DNA of 13,959 bases from Clostridia bacterium (GCA_024689165.1 JAILDS010000098.1:1-13959), one strand, 5' to 3'. Positions 7,501-13,080 are shown, counted from the first letter of the stretch. Numbers and translations: made by a program. Notes: generated from the sequence alone by a model not told the origin.

Positions 7501-8298
7501 CTCATCGACGCTCTCGGTCAGGGTCACGTCGAAGCTGCCGGACCTTCCCGAGTCGAGGTAGCGCGCGGCGTACCAGTAGGTCTCGCCGGCTTCAAGCGGA
7601 TAGCTGATAAGGAAATTGGCGCCCTCGCCGCTGTCGTCGTCATACTTCAGCTCTGTCTCCCTGTCGGAAGCGTAAAGATAACAGCAGGTGTCGTCGGAAG
7701 AGACTGACGTGAAGGAGTAATCCCCGCTCTCGGAGGGAACGAACGCCACGTAGGTATTGTAACCGGCGACCACGTCTATGGTGATCGTATCGCCGAGGCC
7801 GATGTCGTAATCGTCGGGGGGAAGGAGCACTTCCGACGCTTCGACCGTCACGGTCACGCTGCCGCCGGCAACCGAAAACGGGCTGGCTGTGTCGGGCGTC
7901 ACGGAGACGTCGGTTTCACCCGACCAGGACGCGTCGTTGAGCGTGAAGACGAACTCGCCTACCGGTGCGGAATCGGCGGTCTGCGAATCCGCGTACATAT
8001 ACGAATACTCACCGGTATCTTCGTTGAACTCGGCCATATAGACGCCGGTACCGTCGTAGTTCCAGCTGTTGAGGTACATGACGTCCGGGTCCCAGCTGAT
8101 GAAGAACTCTCCGCTTGCCAGCCCGGCGGCGTCATCGGCGTTTACCGTCACGAAGAAAGAGCCGCCCTCGCGGTAATAAGACAGCGAGTAGTACGCATCG
8201 GGGACTGTCGCGGCCGCCGCTGCCGGAAGCAGGGACAGGACCATGCACAGCGCGACTATGACCGACGCCGATCTTCTGAGGATATTCATGGTTTTCAT
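4501..8298 (-). CDS. Secreted multidomain protein: cohesin-like / PPC-like repeats / dockerin, in two rounds, 1265 aa
   Basis: A signal peptide (about 1-30, MKTMNILRR, hydrophobic core, PAAAAA) precedes a modular ectodomain. Round one: cohesin-like beta-sandwich (about 35-153), one PPC-like repeat (164-262) and a dockerin pair (288-360, GDIDNDG...ADAR and ADSDGNG...EDAR). Round two: second cohesin-like module (about 375-480), six tandem PPC-like repeats (499-1118), a short beta region (1119-1182) and a C-terminal dockerin pair (1184-1245, GDVDGDG...SDAR and ADVGRDG...NDAR). Dockerin loops bind Ca2+ and typically pair with cohesins. Each PPC-like repeat runs from [YFL]xI..GQT through FTP..SG.Y to EAG.TYY.[RK]V. 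No catalytic domain or C-terminal anchor is seen. The start at 8298 is set by GAGGTG about 6 nt upstream; longer readings overlap the preceding gene. It begins 10 bp after that gene's stop, with its ribosome binding site overlapping the stop codon. A surface scaffold or carbohydrate/protein-binding role is inference. Confidence 0.85.
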   Translation of the reverse strand: MKTMNILRRSASVIVALCMVLSLLPAAAAATVPDAYYSLSYYREGGSFFVTVNADDAAGLASGEFFISWDPDVMYLNSWNYDGTGVYMAEFNEDTGEYSYMYADSQTADSAPVGEFVFTLNDASWSGETDVSVTPDTASPFSVAGGSVTVTVEASEVLLPPDDYDIGLGDTITIDVVAGYNTYVAFVPSESGDYSFTSVSSDDTCCYLYASDRETELKYDDDSGEGANFLISYPLEAGETYWYAARYLDSGRSGSFDVTLTESVDEDPSGEQPEEPSSWSSGDDYSAILRGDIDNDGHNTAADARSILRISAGLETADNFAGSFDGYGYPSEAAAYAADSDGNGTVTPEDARYALCFALQIETEPEDAPELGEDFIYVLSNTVDGDRVYVTLTDENAAGHRSGSAQLTWDADVLELVEYEIPSHGSDFGAAVVNLETGCVAYFFRQYQENSSEDLATFEFRLVDPDWIGETIVDVNPQYYSPGYYPSYTYTYVSLYNEYDIAEGQTLTVEPGEAHAWINFTPETSGTYVLESSGADGEPWGEIYDASRDNWVDSSFSRIDDINFSIVAALEAGETYCYKIQNYNTDVETSFDVTLTYVQTEYDIEEGQTITVDSVEGVYAWVTFTPEKTGTYLLESSGASSDIGVELYDGARETWLSGTMSRVGEGDDFIVSREFEAGATYCYRIYNYDSDTTFELTLSYLQTEFTIKSGQTLDITASDEYSLYFKFKPKTGGVYIFRSVGVPDDLSVIADLYSGSDRDTWLAGSSIYNEEKGNYTFEISHYLEKGETYYYEVRGTNGTSGDCKVELAKYKPDYTIEAGQTLTVDPGENGVYIGFTPTESGFYTLESFAESGDPYCAVSDDTLDYWLSSADSGGEGENFRAGYAFEAGATYYFRVTDEAAERAGAFDVTLTKFTADYVIEPGQTISVETDPDGVYVQFTPAESGNYAFSSLTDGVYASCYLYTDPTGYYRTSAYGDYGYGETFRLVSGFDAGTTYYFKVQSNTDAETIDVTLQPFEPELTIEPGMTLELGETGERGVYIAFTPTEDDAYELVVTPDGSAGYFYGALRFYRNGLSDYQDNCYFYSDGGSLAFAGSKGEEVYLWLRADAACTVTLRTYELSGVLSEDGERIVLVPGISVYSVNLACDAVVCSAGGYLIDEYEAKYTDVSTGMYFEKEDGTVVTLVVLGDVDGDGMITASDARLTLRGAVKLDDLPEGSPEYIAADVGRDGEVAANDARTIMRHVVMLEAIEGLELPEFNPDTRYSTR
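4945..6804 (-). repeat. Six tandem PPC-like beta-domain repeats of about 100 residues (coding)
   Basis: Within the large secreted protein, units begin at residues 499, 602, 705, 814, 917 and 1019. Each has the series xI..GQT, then F.P..SG.Y, then an L/LYD-type strand, then EAG.TYY, then a closing DVTL strand. The first five keep the pattern well; the last (1019-1118) is the most degenerate. A seventh, isolated copy lies at residues 164-262. The nucleotide sequences have diverged, so the expansion is not recent. Confidence 0.8.
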
Positions 8299-8308
8299 TC
8301 GGCTCACC

Positions 8309-10903
8309 TCACATATCTCCGGTCGCGGGGTTGGTGCCCCAATTCGTTCCGGCTCTGGCGCGCCTTGCGCCGGCGCTCGGCGCCGTCGTTCTTTCGGCCA
8401 TGGGGACGCGGAGGTCCTCAAGACCGACGACGGAGCGAAGGATGATCCTCGCGTCCGCCGGCGTGACCGACTCGTCGAAGTCGCTGTCGGAAGCGAGCGC
8501 GGCGCGGTCGTTGAGAAGATCAAGGCTGACTGCGGCGCGCAGGGCGGTCCTGGCGTCCGCGGCGCTGACGGAGCCGTCAAGGCCGCCGTCGCCCATCATG
8601 AACGGGAACTCGTAAGGCTTCGAGCCGTCGGTCAGGGCTATGACGCCGATGGTCGCGCAGATGAAGCTTATGCCGCCGCCGGAGACCGTGAACTCAAGCC
8701 CGACGCTGTCGCCGGAGGCGGAGTACAGCCAGACCCTGACAGCTTCCGCGCTGAAGCCCTCGGGAAGGACAAGCGTCACTTCCACGGGGGTCCTGTTGAG
8801 GACCTTGCGCCCGTCGGCGCCGGTCGCGCTGACGTCCGCGATGAATATCTCGTCGGTGGGATGCTCGACGTAGACGTTCGCGATCTCCTCGCCGATAACG
8901 GGCGTGTCGACGGAGACCTCCGCGCCTTCGGCGAACGCGTCGGAGTCGAACGCTACGGTGACCTTTCCGGCCTCGTCGGTCTTAGTCTCACGGGCGGGAG
9001 CGGTCTCACCGGCGCTGCCGCCGGGATTGACGGAATCCTCCGCGCCGGTGGGTATCACGAAGGCCGGGCGGATGCCCGCGACCTGCGCGGTAGAGGCGCG
9101 GTAGATGTTGCCGTAGCCGTCGACGCTGCGTACCGTGTCGGAGCTGTAGGCGGCGTCTCTGAGGATGTAGGGGCTGTTGCCGTTGTAGGCGGCAAGGCCG
9201 CTGGAGATAGCGCCGAGGCCGAGCGCCTGGGCGTAATCCGTGCCCTTGGCGCGGCGGGCGGCGTCGTCATACTGCCCGTCGGGGTAGAAGCCCAGCGACT
9301 CGTCGGTCAGCTGCTCGGAGGACAGCAGGAAGATCTTGTCGCACAGGACCGCGTCGGTGCCGGGCAGGGCCCCGAGCTCGCCGAAGCCGATCTTCGCGCG
9401 CTCCGCGGCGGAGAATGCGGTGTAATAGAAGTCGTTCATGAGGAAGCGGCGTATGGAGCTGACCGAGTACGTGTTGGCGTAGTAGTCGTCCGCCTCGTCG
9501 ACGGAGAAGTACGAGCCGCCGTCCTTGTCCTTCCCGGCGGAGGCGTGGAAGTAGATGAAGTCCGAGAACGGCAGGGCGTCGATGACGCTCTCGCACACGG
9601 CGAGGCCGCTGCCGTCGTCGAGCATGCGCCAGACGAGGCTTTCGAACCTGAAGTAATAGACCTTGCCGACCTCATAGCCGTTGGCCTCCTGCTGGTTGGA
9701 CCACTCGGAGGCGTGGCTGTAGGTATAAGCGGACCTGTAAGAATCGATCTTCACGGCGCGGTAGCGCTCGCCGCCGAGCTCCACGTCACAGTACGAGGTG
9801 CTGTCATCGGGGAGCATGCCGCCGTAATCGTTGTATTCCTCGGTGGAATAGAACCCGTAGCTCTTCCAGGTCTTTTTGAGCGCGTCGAGCTTTTCGACGG
9901 TCGCCTCGTCGGTGACGAGCGTCTGCGGGTAACCGCCGAAGCGGAAGGTCGTGTAATCGACGGCTTTTTCGGTGATCTCGATGCGGACGCCGTAGTTGTC
10001 GAGCGTGCTCACGCCGCCGAAGCGCTTCAGCGAGATCTCGATGGGCGTGACGTAAGAGGAGTGCGCGACGACCGTGAAGGTGAAGTCGGCTATGGTAACT
10101 TCGTCGGAGCCGCATCTCTCTTTATAGTAGAAGCCGCCGTAGCGTTTTTCGGTATTGAACTCCCAGAAAACGCTTTCGTTGTCCGCGTAGCTGACGACGT
10201 CGGTCAGCTCTACGGCGTTGGGGTCGATCCCGAGAGAGAACTCGCAGAACTCGAGGGCCGCGGCGTTTTTGACGACGAGCGAGGCGGTGAAGGTCGAACC
10301 GACGGAGACCGTCTCGGGCGCTGTGATCCTGACTTCAGCGGGCTCTATCGGCTCGGGGACTTCGGTCTCGGGTTCGGGAGCAACGGGCTCGGTCTCGGGT
10401 TCGGGAGCAACGGGCTCGGTCTCGGGTTCTTCGGACGGAGCCTCTGCCTCGACGACGACTATGGTCGAGCCGGAGGTGAGCTCGAACGGATCGCTGTAGT
10501 CGGGTTCGGCGGTGACCGTCGTCTCGCCCGTCCATGAGGGATCGACAAGGGTGAATTCAAATCTGAGCAGCTCGGCTGAATCTTCGGTCTGAGATTCTCT
10601 GTAAAAATATGGGGCCATTCCGTTTTCTTCATTGAAATCTCCAGCTCCAGCTTTAATAAGCACGTCCCTGAAGCCGTCGAAGCCGTTGTAGCTGAGAATA
10701 TCTCTGTCCCACGACAGTATAAAGCCGCCGGACTGAAGGCCTTTCGCGTTGGCGGCGCCGACGGTCACTGTGACCGTATCGCCGTAAACGGAGTTTGAAA
10801 GAACGTAAGCGGGGTCTGCCGAGAACGCGCCCATCGGCAGCGACATCACGATGATGAGCGCGCACAGCACGACAGGCACGATTTTTTGTGTTCGTTTGAT
10901 CAT
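8309..10903 (-). CDS. Secreted protein with two cohesin-like domains, DUF6273 domain and C-terminal dockerin, 864 aa
   Basis: A signal peptide (about 1-29, ending GAFSA) is followed by a cohesin-like module (33-152) closely related to those of the next gene (YVLSNSVYGDTVTVTV..., SWDRDIL, FEFTLVDPSWTGET). A Pro/Glu linker (155-188) contains PETEPVAPE repeats. A second, more distant cohesin-like domain follows (189-312). Residues about 316-617 match DUF6273: FRFGGYPQ, a VGKVYYFRFESLVWRML strand, YANTYSVSSIRRFL, DKIFLLSSEQL and GIRPAFVI. A beta domain (640-758) leads to a dockerin pair (771-828, two DAR-ALR/ILR helices; the first loop is degenerate, GDGGLDGSVS). The tail ends NPATGDM with no hydrophobic segment after it. 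GGGAG lies 5-6 nt before the ATG and a promoter just upstream. It is the first gene of a two-gene operon. DUF6273 function is unknown to me; an extracellular structural role is inference. Confidence 0.85.
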   Translation of the reverse strand: MIKRTQKIVPVVLCALIIVMSLPMGAFSADPAYVLSNSVYGDTVTVTVGAANAKGLQSGGFILSWDRDILSYNGFDGFRDVLIKAGAGDFNEENGMAPYFYRESQTEDSAELLRFEFTLVDPSWTGETTVTAEPDYSDPFELTSGSTIVVVEAEAPSEEPETEPVAPEPETEPVAPEPETEVPEPIEPAEVRITAPETVSVGSTFTASLVVKNAAALEFCEFSLGIDPNAVELTDVVSYADNESVFWEFNTEKRYGGFYYKERCGSDEVTIADFTFTVVAHSSYVTPIEISLKRFGGVSTLDNYGVRIEITEKAVDYTTFRFGGYPQTLVTDEATVEKLDALKKTWKSYGFYSTEEYNDYGGMLPDDSTSYCDVELGGERYRAVKIDSYRSAYTYSHASEWSNQQEANGYEVGKVYYFRFESLVWRMLDDGSGLAVCESVIDALPFSDFIYFHASAGKDKDGGSYFSVDEADDYYANTYSVSSIRRFLMNDFYYTAFSAAERAKIGFGELGALPGTDAVLCDKIFLLSSEQLTDESLGFYPDGQYDDAARRAKGTDYAQALGLGAISSGLAAYNGNSPYILRDAAYSSDTVRSVDGYGNIYRASTAQVAGIRPAFVIPTGAEDSVNPGGSAGETAPARETKTDEAGKVTVAFDSDAFAEGAEVSVDTPVIGEEIANVYVEHPTDEIFIADVSATGADGRKVLNRTPVEVTLVLPEGFSAEAVRVWLYSASGDSVGLEFTVSGGGISFICATIGVIALTDGSKPYEFPFMMGDGGLDGSVSAADARTALRAAVSLDLLNDRAALASDSDFDESVTPADARIILRSVVGLEDLRVPMAERTTAPSAGARRARAGTNWGTNPATGDM
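10364..10429 (-). repeat. 27-bp tandem repeat coding for PETEPVAPE
   Basis: Two perfect 27-bp units (10364-10390 and 10391-10417) plus a 12-bp partial unit encode the nonapeptide PETEPVAPE in the interdomain linker of the first secreted protein. Perfect identity suggests recent slippage and a length-variable spacer. Confidence 0.9.
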
Positions 10904-10933
10904 TTTTACTCCCTTCGGGACATATTTGATCCT

Positions 10934-10962
10934 ATATTAAACCTTCATATGGTCAAAATCAA
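10934..10962 (-). promoter_or_regulatory. Sigma-A-type promoter of the cohesin-like/dockerin operon
   Basis: On the minus strand TTGATT (10957-10962), a 17-nt spacer and TAATAT (10934-10939) lie upstream of the first secreted-protein gene. Transcription would start near 10927, leaving a leader of about 24 nt that contains the GGGAG site. Confidence 0.65.
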
Positions 10963-10974
10963 GAGCGGATTTGC

Positions 10975-11072
10975 GGGGGTAGGGAGTAGGGGGTAGGCAA
11001 TAGGGATTAGGGAATAGGGAGTAGGGAATAGTAGTTAGGGAATAGGGAGTAGGAAGCAGGAGATAGGGAGCG
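10975..11072 (+). repeat. G-rich TAGGGA-like imperfect tandem array
   Basis: About 100 bp of the plus strand consists of 6-8-nt units of the type TAGGGA, ATAGGGAG and TTAGGG, with more than ten GGG runs spaced 3-5 nt apart. It starts just upstream of the dockerin-operon promoter. Similar but shorter arrays occur at 332-376 and 12816-12873. Its strand composition would allow G-quadruplex formation on the plus strand. No coding signal. Confidence 0.75.
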
Positions 11073-11098
11073 GATAGCTCTCAGCTGTCGGCTTTCAT

Positions 11099-11124
11099 AT
11101 ACGGGCGGGCATCGAACGCACGGT
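11099..11124 (+). repeat. Possible degenerate end of the terminal-inverted-repeat element
   Basis: TACGGGCGGGCATCGAACGC resembles the outer end of the element at 12879-13049, with a few mismatches, about 60 bp before the intact copy at 11182. No partner end was found, so it may be a relic or a chance match. Confidence 0.3.
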
Positions 11125-11181
11125 ACACGGGGACAAGACCGCTGCTTATGTTTCCACTCTGACGCGTCATCGTATTATCAC

Positions 11182-11353
11182 GTAGGGGCGGGCATGACCG
11201 CCCGCTCGACACTGAGCTGGTCCCTGACCTTGCGTCGGGGACGGCGAAGCGGAGAAGTTATAAATTAAACGGCGATCTGATTTCTTTGCATTCCTCGCCC
11301 ATCCGTATAGGATGCGCTCGGAACGCGATCGGGCGGTCGATGCCCGCCCCTAC
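11182..11353 (-). repeat. MITE-like element, copy A (172 bp, inverted relative to copy B)
   Basis: The element begins GTAGGGGCGGGCATGACCG and ends with the near-complement, so it has terminal inverted repeats of about 25 bp that differ by a 1-base indel. Each end can also fold on itself (GGGCGG with CCGCCC). Its reverse complement aligns end to end with copy B at 12879-13049. Shared blocks include both termini, GCGTTCCGAGCG, GGATGGGC, AATGCAAAG and CTTCTCCGCTTCGCCGTCCC; a stretch of about 25 bp in the middle is divergent. It encodes no protein. Size, inverted ends and dispersed copies suggest a non-autonomous mobile or REPIN-like repeat. No clear target-site duplication is visible. Confidence 0.75.
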
Positions 11354-11386
11354 AAAAAAACGGTGCGTTTCGTTTTGAAACACACC
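11354..11386 (-). terminator. U-tailed hairpin next to copy A
   Basis: On the minus strand a 10-bp stem with one G-T/C mismatch position (GGTGTGTTTC with GAAACGCACC) is followed by G and seven T residues. It directly abuts the end of copy A and could terminate the DUF4956-DUF3592 transcript, although it lies about 280 bp past that stop. The stem resembles the kinase terminator at 2067-2095. Confidence 0.6.
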
Positions 11387-11640
11387 ATATATTCTGTTCC
11401 CGGGTTCCGGGCGACCACGCGGGTCGCCCCTTCGGTGTCGGTACGCAACGCGGGCTATTGCACGACGACGCCCTGCGGTAGCGCGGCGTCGGTTTAAAAT
11501 GCGCCACAGGCCCTTCGTCGTCGCAAACTTCGCTTTGCTCGTTTTGTCGCAGCTTCCAAAAGCTCGCCGAGCTTCGTTGCTCCTCCTCTCCCCACGAACC
11601 TTTGCTTCGCAAATCTTCGCGGGGACCCCCGAAATTCTTC
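11387..11640 (-). other. Hairpin-rich intergenic block, possible second repeat family or RNA
   Basis: No credible gene. The block holds several inverted repeats: an 8-bp stem GGGCGACC/GGTCGCCC (11409-11429), GACGCC/GGCGTC around a 12-nt loop (11467-11490), an AAGCTCG/CGAGCTT palindrome, and a CGGGG/CCCCG palindrome near 11621-11632. Purine-rich runs on the minus strand such as GGGGAGAGGAGGAGCAACG give it a non-coding texture. It lies between the DUF3592 stop and the U-tailed hairpin, so it may be a long 3' UTR or a dispersed element. Only one copy is in this window. Confidence 0.45.
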
Positions 11641-11665
11641 ATCCTTCATACTTCATACTTGGCCC

Positions 11666-12076
11666 TTACCTTCTCCTGACAAGCGCGGCGACGAGGCCGC
11701 CGAGGCCGCCGAGGGCGATGACGGAGCCGAATGCGAGCTGTATCGTCGCGCCGCTCTTGCTCGCGCCGGAGACGTAGGTCGGGTCCGCCGGGTCGTAATA
11801 CACCTTGATCGCGTCGCCCTGTTCGTAATTGGTCTTGCCGTTCTGCAGGGCTTCGGTGTACTCCTTCCCGTCGACGGTATAGGTGACGTAGACGGTTATC
11901 TGCTCCGTCTCATACCCCTCGCCGTCGGGCACCCACTCGCGCGTGAGGTGCGACACGACCGCATCCGTCTGCGGAAAATCCTTCATCTCCTTAACGGTCC
12001 TGAAGCCGAAGACGATGAACAGTATGCCGCCGGCGATGAGCAGCAGAGGGGCGATGAATCTTTTGACGAGGTTCAT
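11666..12076 (-). CDS. DUF3592 domain membrane protein, 136 aa
   Basis: Two membrane helices (about 6-25 and 110-132) flank an extracytoplasmic beta domain. That domain has the DUF3592 signature: TDAVVSHLTREW, then YVTYTVDGKEYTEAL, then G-D-x-I-x-V-Y-Y-D-P-A-D-P at 87-99. The function of the family is unknown. An AGGAGA site lies 6 nt before the ATG. The gene begins 20 bp after the DUF4956 stop, so the two are probably co-transcribed. The end RRR is a plausible cytoplasmic anchor. Confidence 0.85.
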   Translation of the reverse strand: MNLVKRFIAPLLLIAGGILFIVFGFRTVKEMKDFPQTDAVVSHLTREWVPDGEGYETEQITVYVTYTVDGKEYTEALQNGKTNYEQGDAIKVYYDPADPTYVSGASKSGATIQLAFGSVIALGGLGGLVAALVRRR

Positions 12077-12096
12077 TTGTGATCTCCTTTTGGTTA

Positions 12097-12768
12097 TTAC
12101 AGCTGGTTGCTCTTTTCCTCATACGGCAGAAGGGATATCTCGAGGTTCCCGTTCCTGGTGCGCAGCTCGTCGATGAAGGCCTTTTCCTCCCTCGGATCCT
12201 TGAGCCTGACCCTGAAGGACAGCCTGAACATGCTGCCCATGCCGGTCGTCTTCACGCCGCAGCTCTCGACCGTGCTCAGATAATGCGCGAAGCACTCGTC
12301 GAAGGTCCCGTCGTACTCGAGCGACTCGGGGATTGTGATGCGCAGGAGCCGGTCTTCGGCCATGGACTTGTGCTCGAAGAGCTTCGTCCCGGCGAGCAGG
12401 AAGAAGATGACCGACAGGAACACGAGGATGATCACGCCGTAGGCGAGATAGCCCATGCCGAACGCTATGCCGGACGCCATGGCGATGAGTATCGCGGCGA
12501 TCTCTTCGGAGGACCCGGGCGCGGAACGGAAGCGTATCAGGCTGAACGCTCCGCCTACCGCGACGCCGGCGCCGATGTTGCCGTTGACGAAGGTTATGAC
12601 CGAGCCGACGACGAAGGGTATGAGCGCGGTGACGAGGAAGAACCTTTTCTGGGAACGTATCTTCCACGAGATTATCCACGCGTACAGGACCCCCGTCGCG
12701 AGCGTCGCGCCCGCCATGATGAAAAACTGCGCCGGTGTGACCGGTGTGGAATAGATCGAATCGAACAT
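12097..12768 (-). CDS. DUF4956 family integral membrane protein, 223 aa
   Basis: Four membrane segments (about 14-35, 43-62, 88-107, 109-128) precede a cytoplasmic domain of about 95 residues (129-223, ferredoxin-like by its RITIPESLEYDG...FRLSFRVRLKD pattern). The conserved family motif GGAFSLIRFRSAPGSSEEI is present at 72-90. DUF4956 genes commonly neighbour VTC-domain polyphosphate polymerase genes in Firmicutes, as here, which suggests a shared job at the membrane; the exact role is unknown. GGAGG is about 7-9 nt before the ATG. It is followed after 20 bp by the DUF3592 gene. Unusually, 312 bp of repeat DNA separates it from the VTC gene. Confidence 0.88.
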   Translation of the reverse strand: MFDSIYSTPVTPAQFFIMAGATLATGVLYAWIISWKIRSQKRFFLVTALIPFVVGSVITFVNGNIGAGVAVGGAFSLIRFRSAPGSSEEIAAILIAMASGIAFGMGYLAYGVIILVFLSVIFFLLAGTKLFEHKSMAEDRLLRITIPESLEYDGTFDECFAHYLSTVESCGVKTTGMGSMFRLSFRVRLKDPREEKAFIDELRTRNGNLEISLLPYEEKSNQL

Positions 12769-12815
12769 CGTTGTTCTCCTCCTGCGGCAATTGGGACAAG
12801 TATGAAGGATGAAGC

Positions 12816-12873
12816 GAGGGAATAGTAGTCAGGGAGTAGGGAACAGGCAATAGGGAGTAGGGTGCAGGGGAGG
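12816..12873 (+). repeat. Second G-rich TAGGGA-like array
   Basis: Units such as GGGAATAGTAG, CAGGGAGTAGGGAAC and AGGCAATAGGGAGTAGGG match the array at 10975-11072, including the GGGAATAGTAGT and GGCAATAGGGA variants. It directly precedes MITE-like copy B. On the minus strand a TTGCCT box, 17 nt and TACTAT fall within it, so it might carry a weak promoter for the DUF4956 gene (speculative). Confidence 0.65.
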
Positions 12874-12878
12874 CACGC

Positions 12879-13049
12879 GTAGGGGCGGGCATCGACCGCC
12901 CGATTGCGTTCCGAGCGACATCCCCTGCGGATGGGCTAGAAATGCAAAGGGTTTATTTGCTGTCAACAACACTGCTTCTCCGCTTCGCCGTCCCCATCAC
13001 AAGACGGGGACGCCTTCAGCGTCGATCGGGCGGTCATGCCCGCCCCTAC
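12879..13049 (+). repeat. MITE-like element, copy B (171 bp)
   Basis: Same element as 11182-11353 in the opposite orientation. The ends GTAGGGGCGGGCATCGACCG and its near-complement form a terminal inverted repeat of about 25 bp, extended by one C/G pair here. It contains no gene. It lies in the 312-bp gap between the VTC and DUF4956 genes. The remaining gap sequence (13050-13080) has nothing I recognise beyond a GCTGTCGGCTGA-like direct repeat. Confidence 0.75.
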
Positions 13050-13080
13050 GAAACCGACCGCTGTCGGCTGATCCGCTGAC

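Noticed and set aside
8299..8580. A 94-codon N-terminal extension of the large secreted protein
   Set aside because: It would overlap the preceding gene's dockerin region in another frame and bury the signal peptide. The start at 8298 has a well-placed ribosome binding site followed by a normal signal sequence.
8243..10537. Long plus-strand open frame (764 codons) opposite the first secreted protein; similar at 4435-6204 and 6754-7707
   Set aside because: These are antisense shadows of GC-rich genes rich in Asp/Ser/Ala codons. Their translations are Val/Arg/Gly/Asp-rich without domains or ribosome binding sites, while the minus strand shows signal peptides and conserved modules.
4501..10903. 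Cellulosomal scaffoldin or glycoside hydrolase
   Set aside because: Cohesin-like and dockerin modules are present, but no glycoside hydrolase, esterase, carbohydrate-binding module or SLH anchor was recognised. Calling it a cellulosome would go beyond the sequence.
10975..11353. CRISPR array
   Set aside because: The repeats are 6-8-nt imperfect units or long 172-bp elements, with no regular 25-40-nt repeats and unique spacers, and no cas genes nearby.
11265..11642. A 125-codon open frame on the minus strand across the repeat region (MKNFGGPREDLRSKG...)
   Set aside because: It runs through the structured block, the U-tailed hairpin and half of MITE-like copy A. It has biased low-complexity composition, no convincing ribosome binding site and no recognisable domain. 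Repeat-derived open frames like this are typical spurious calls.
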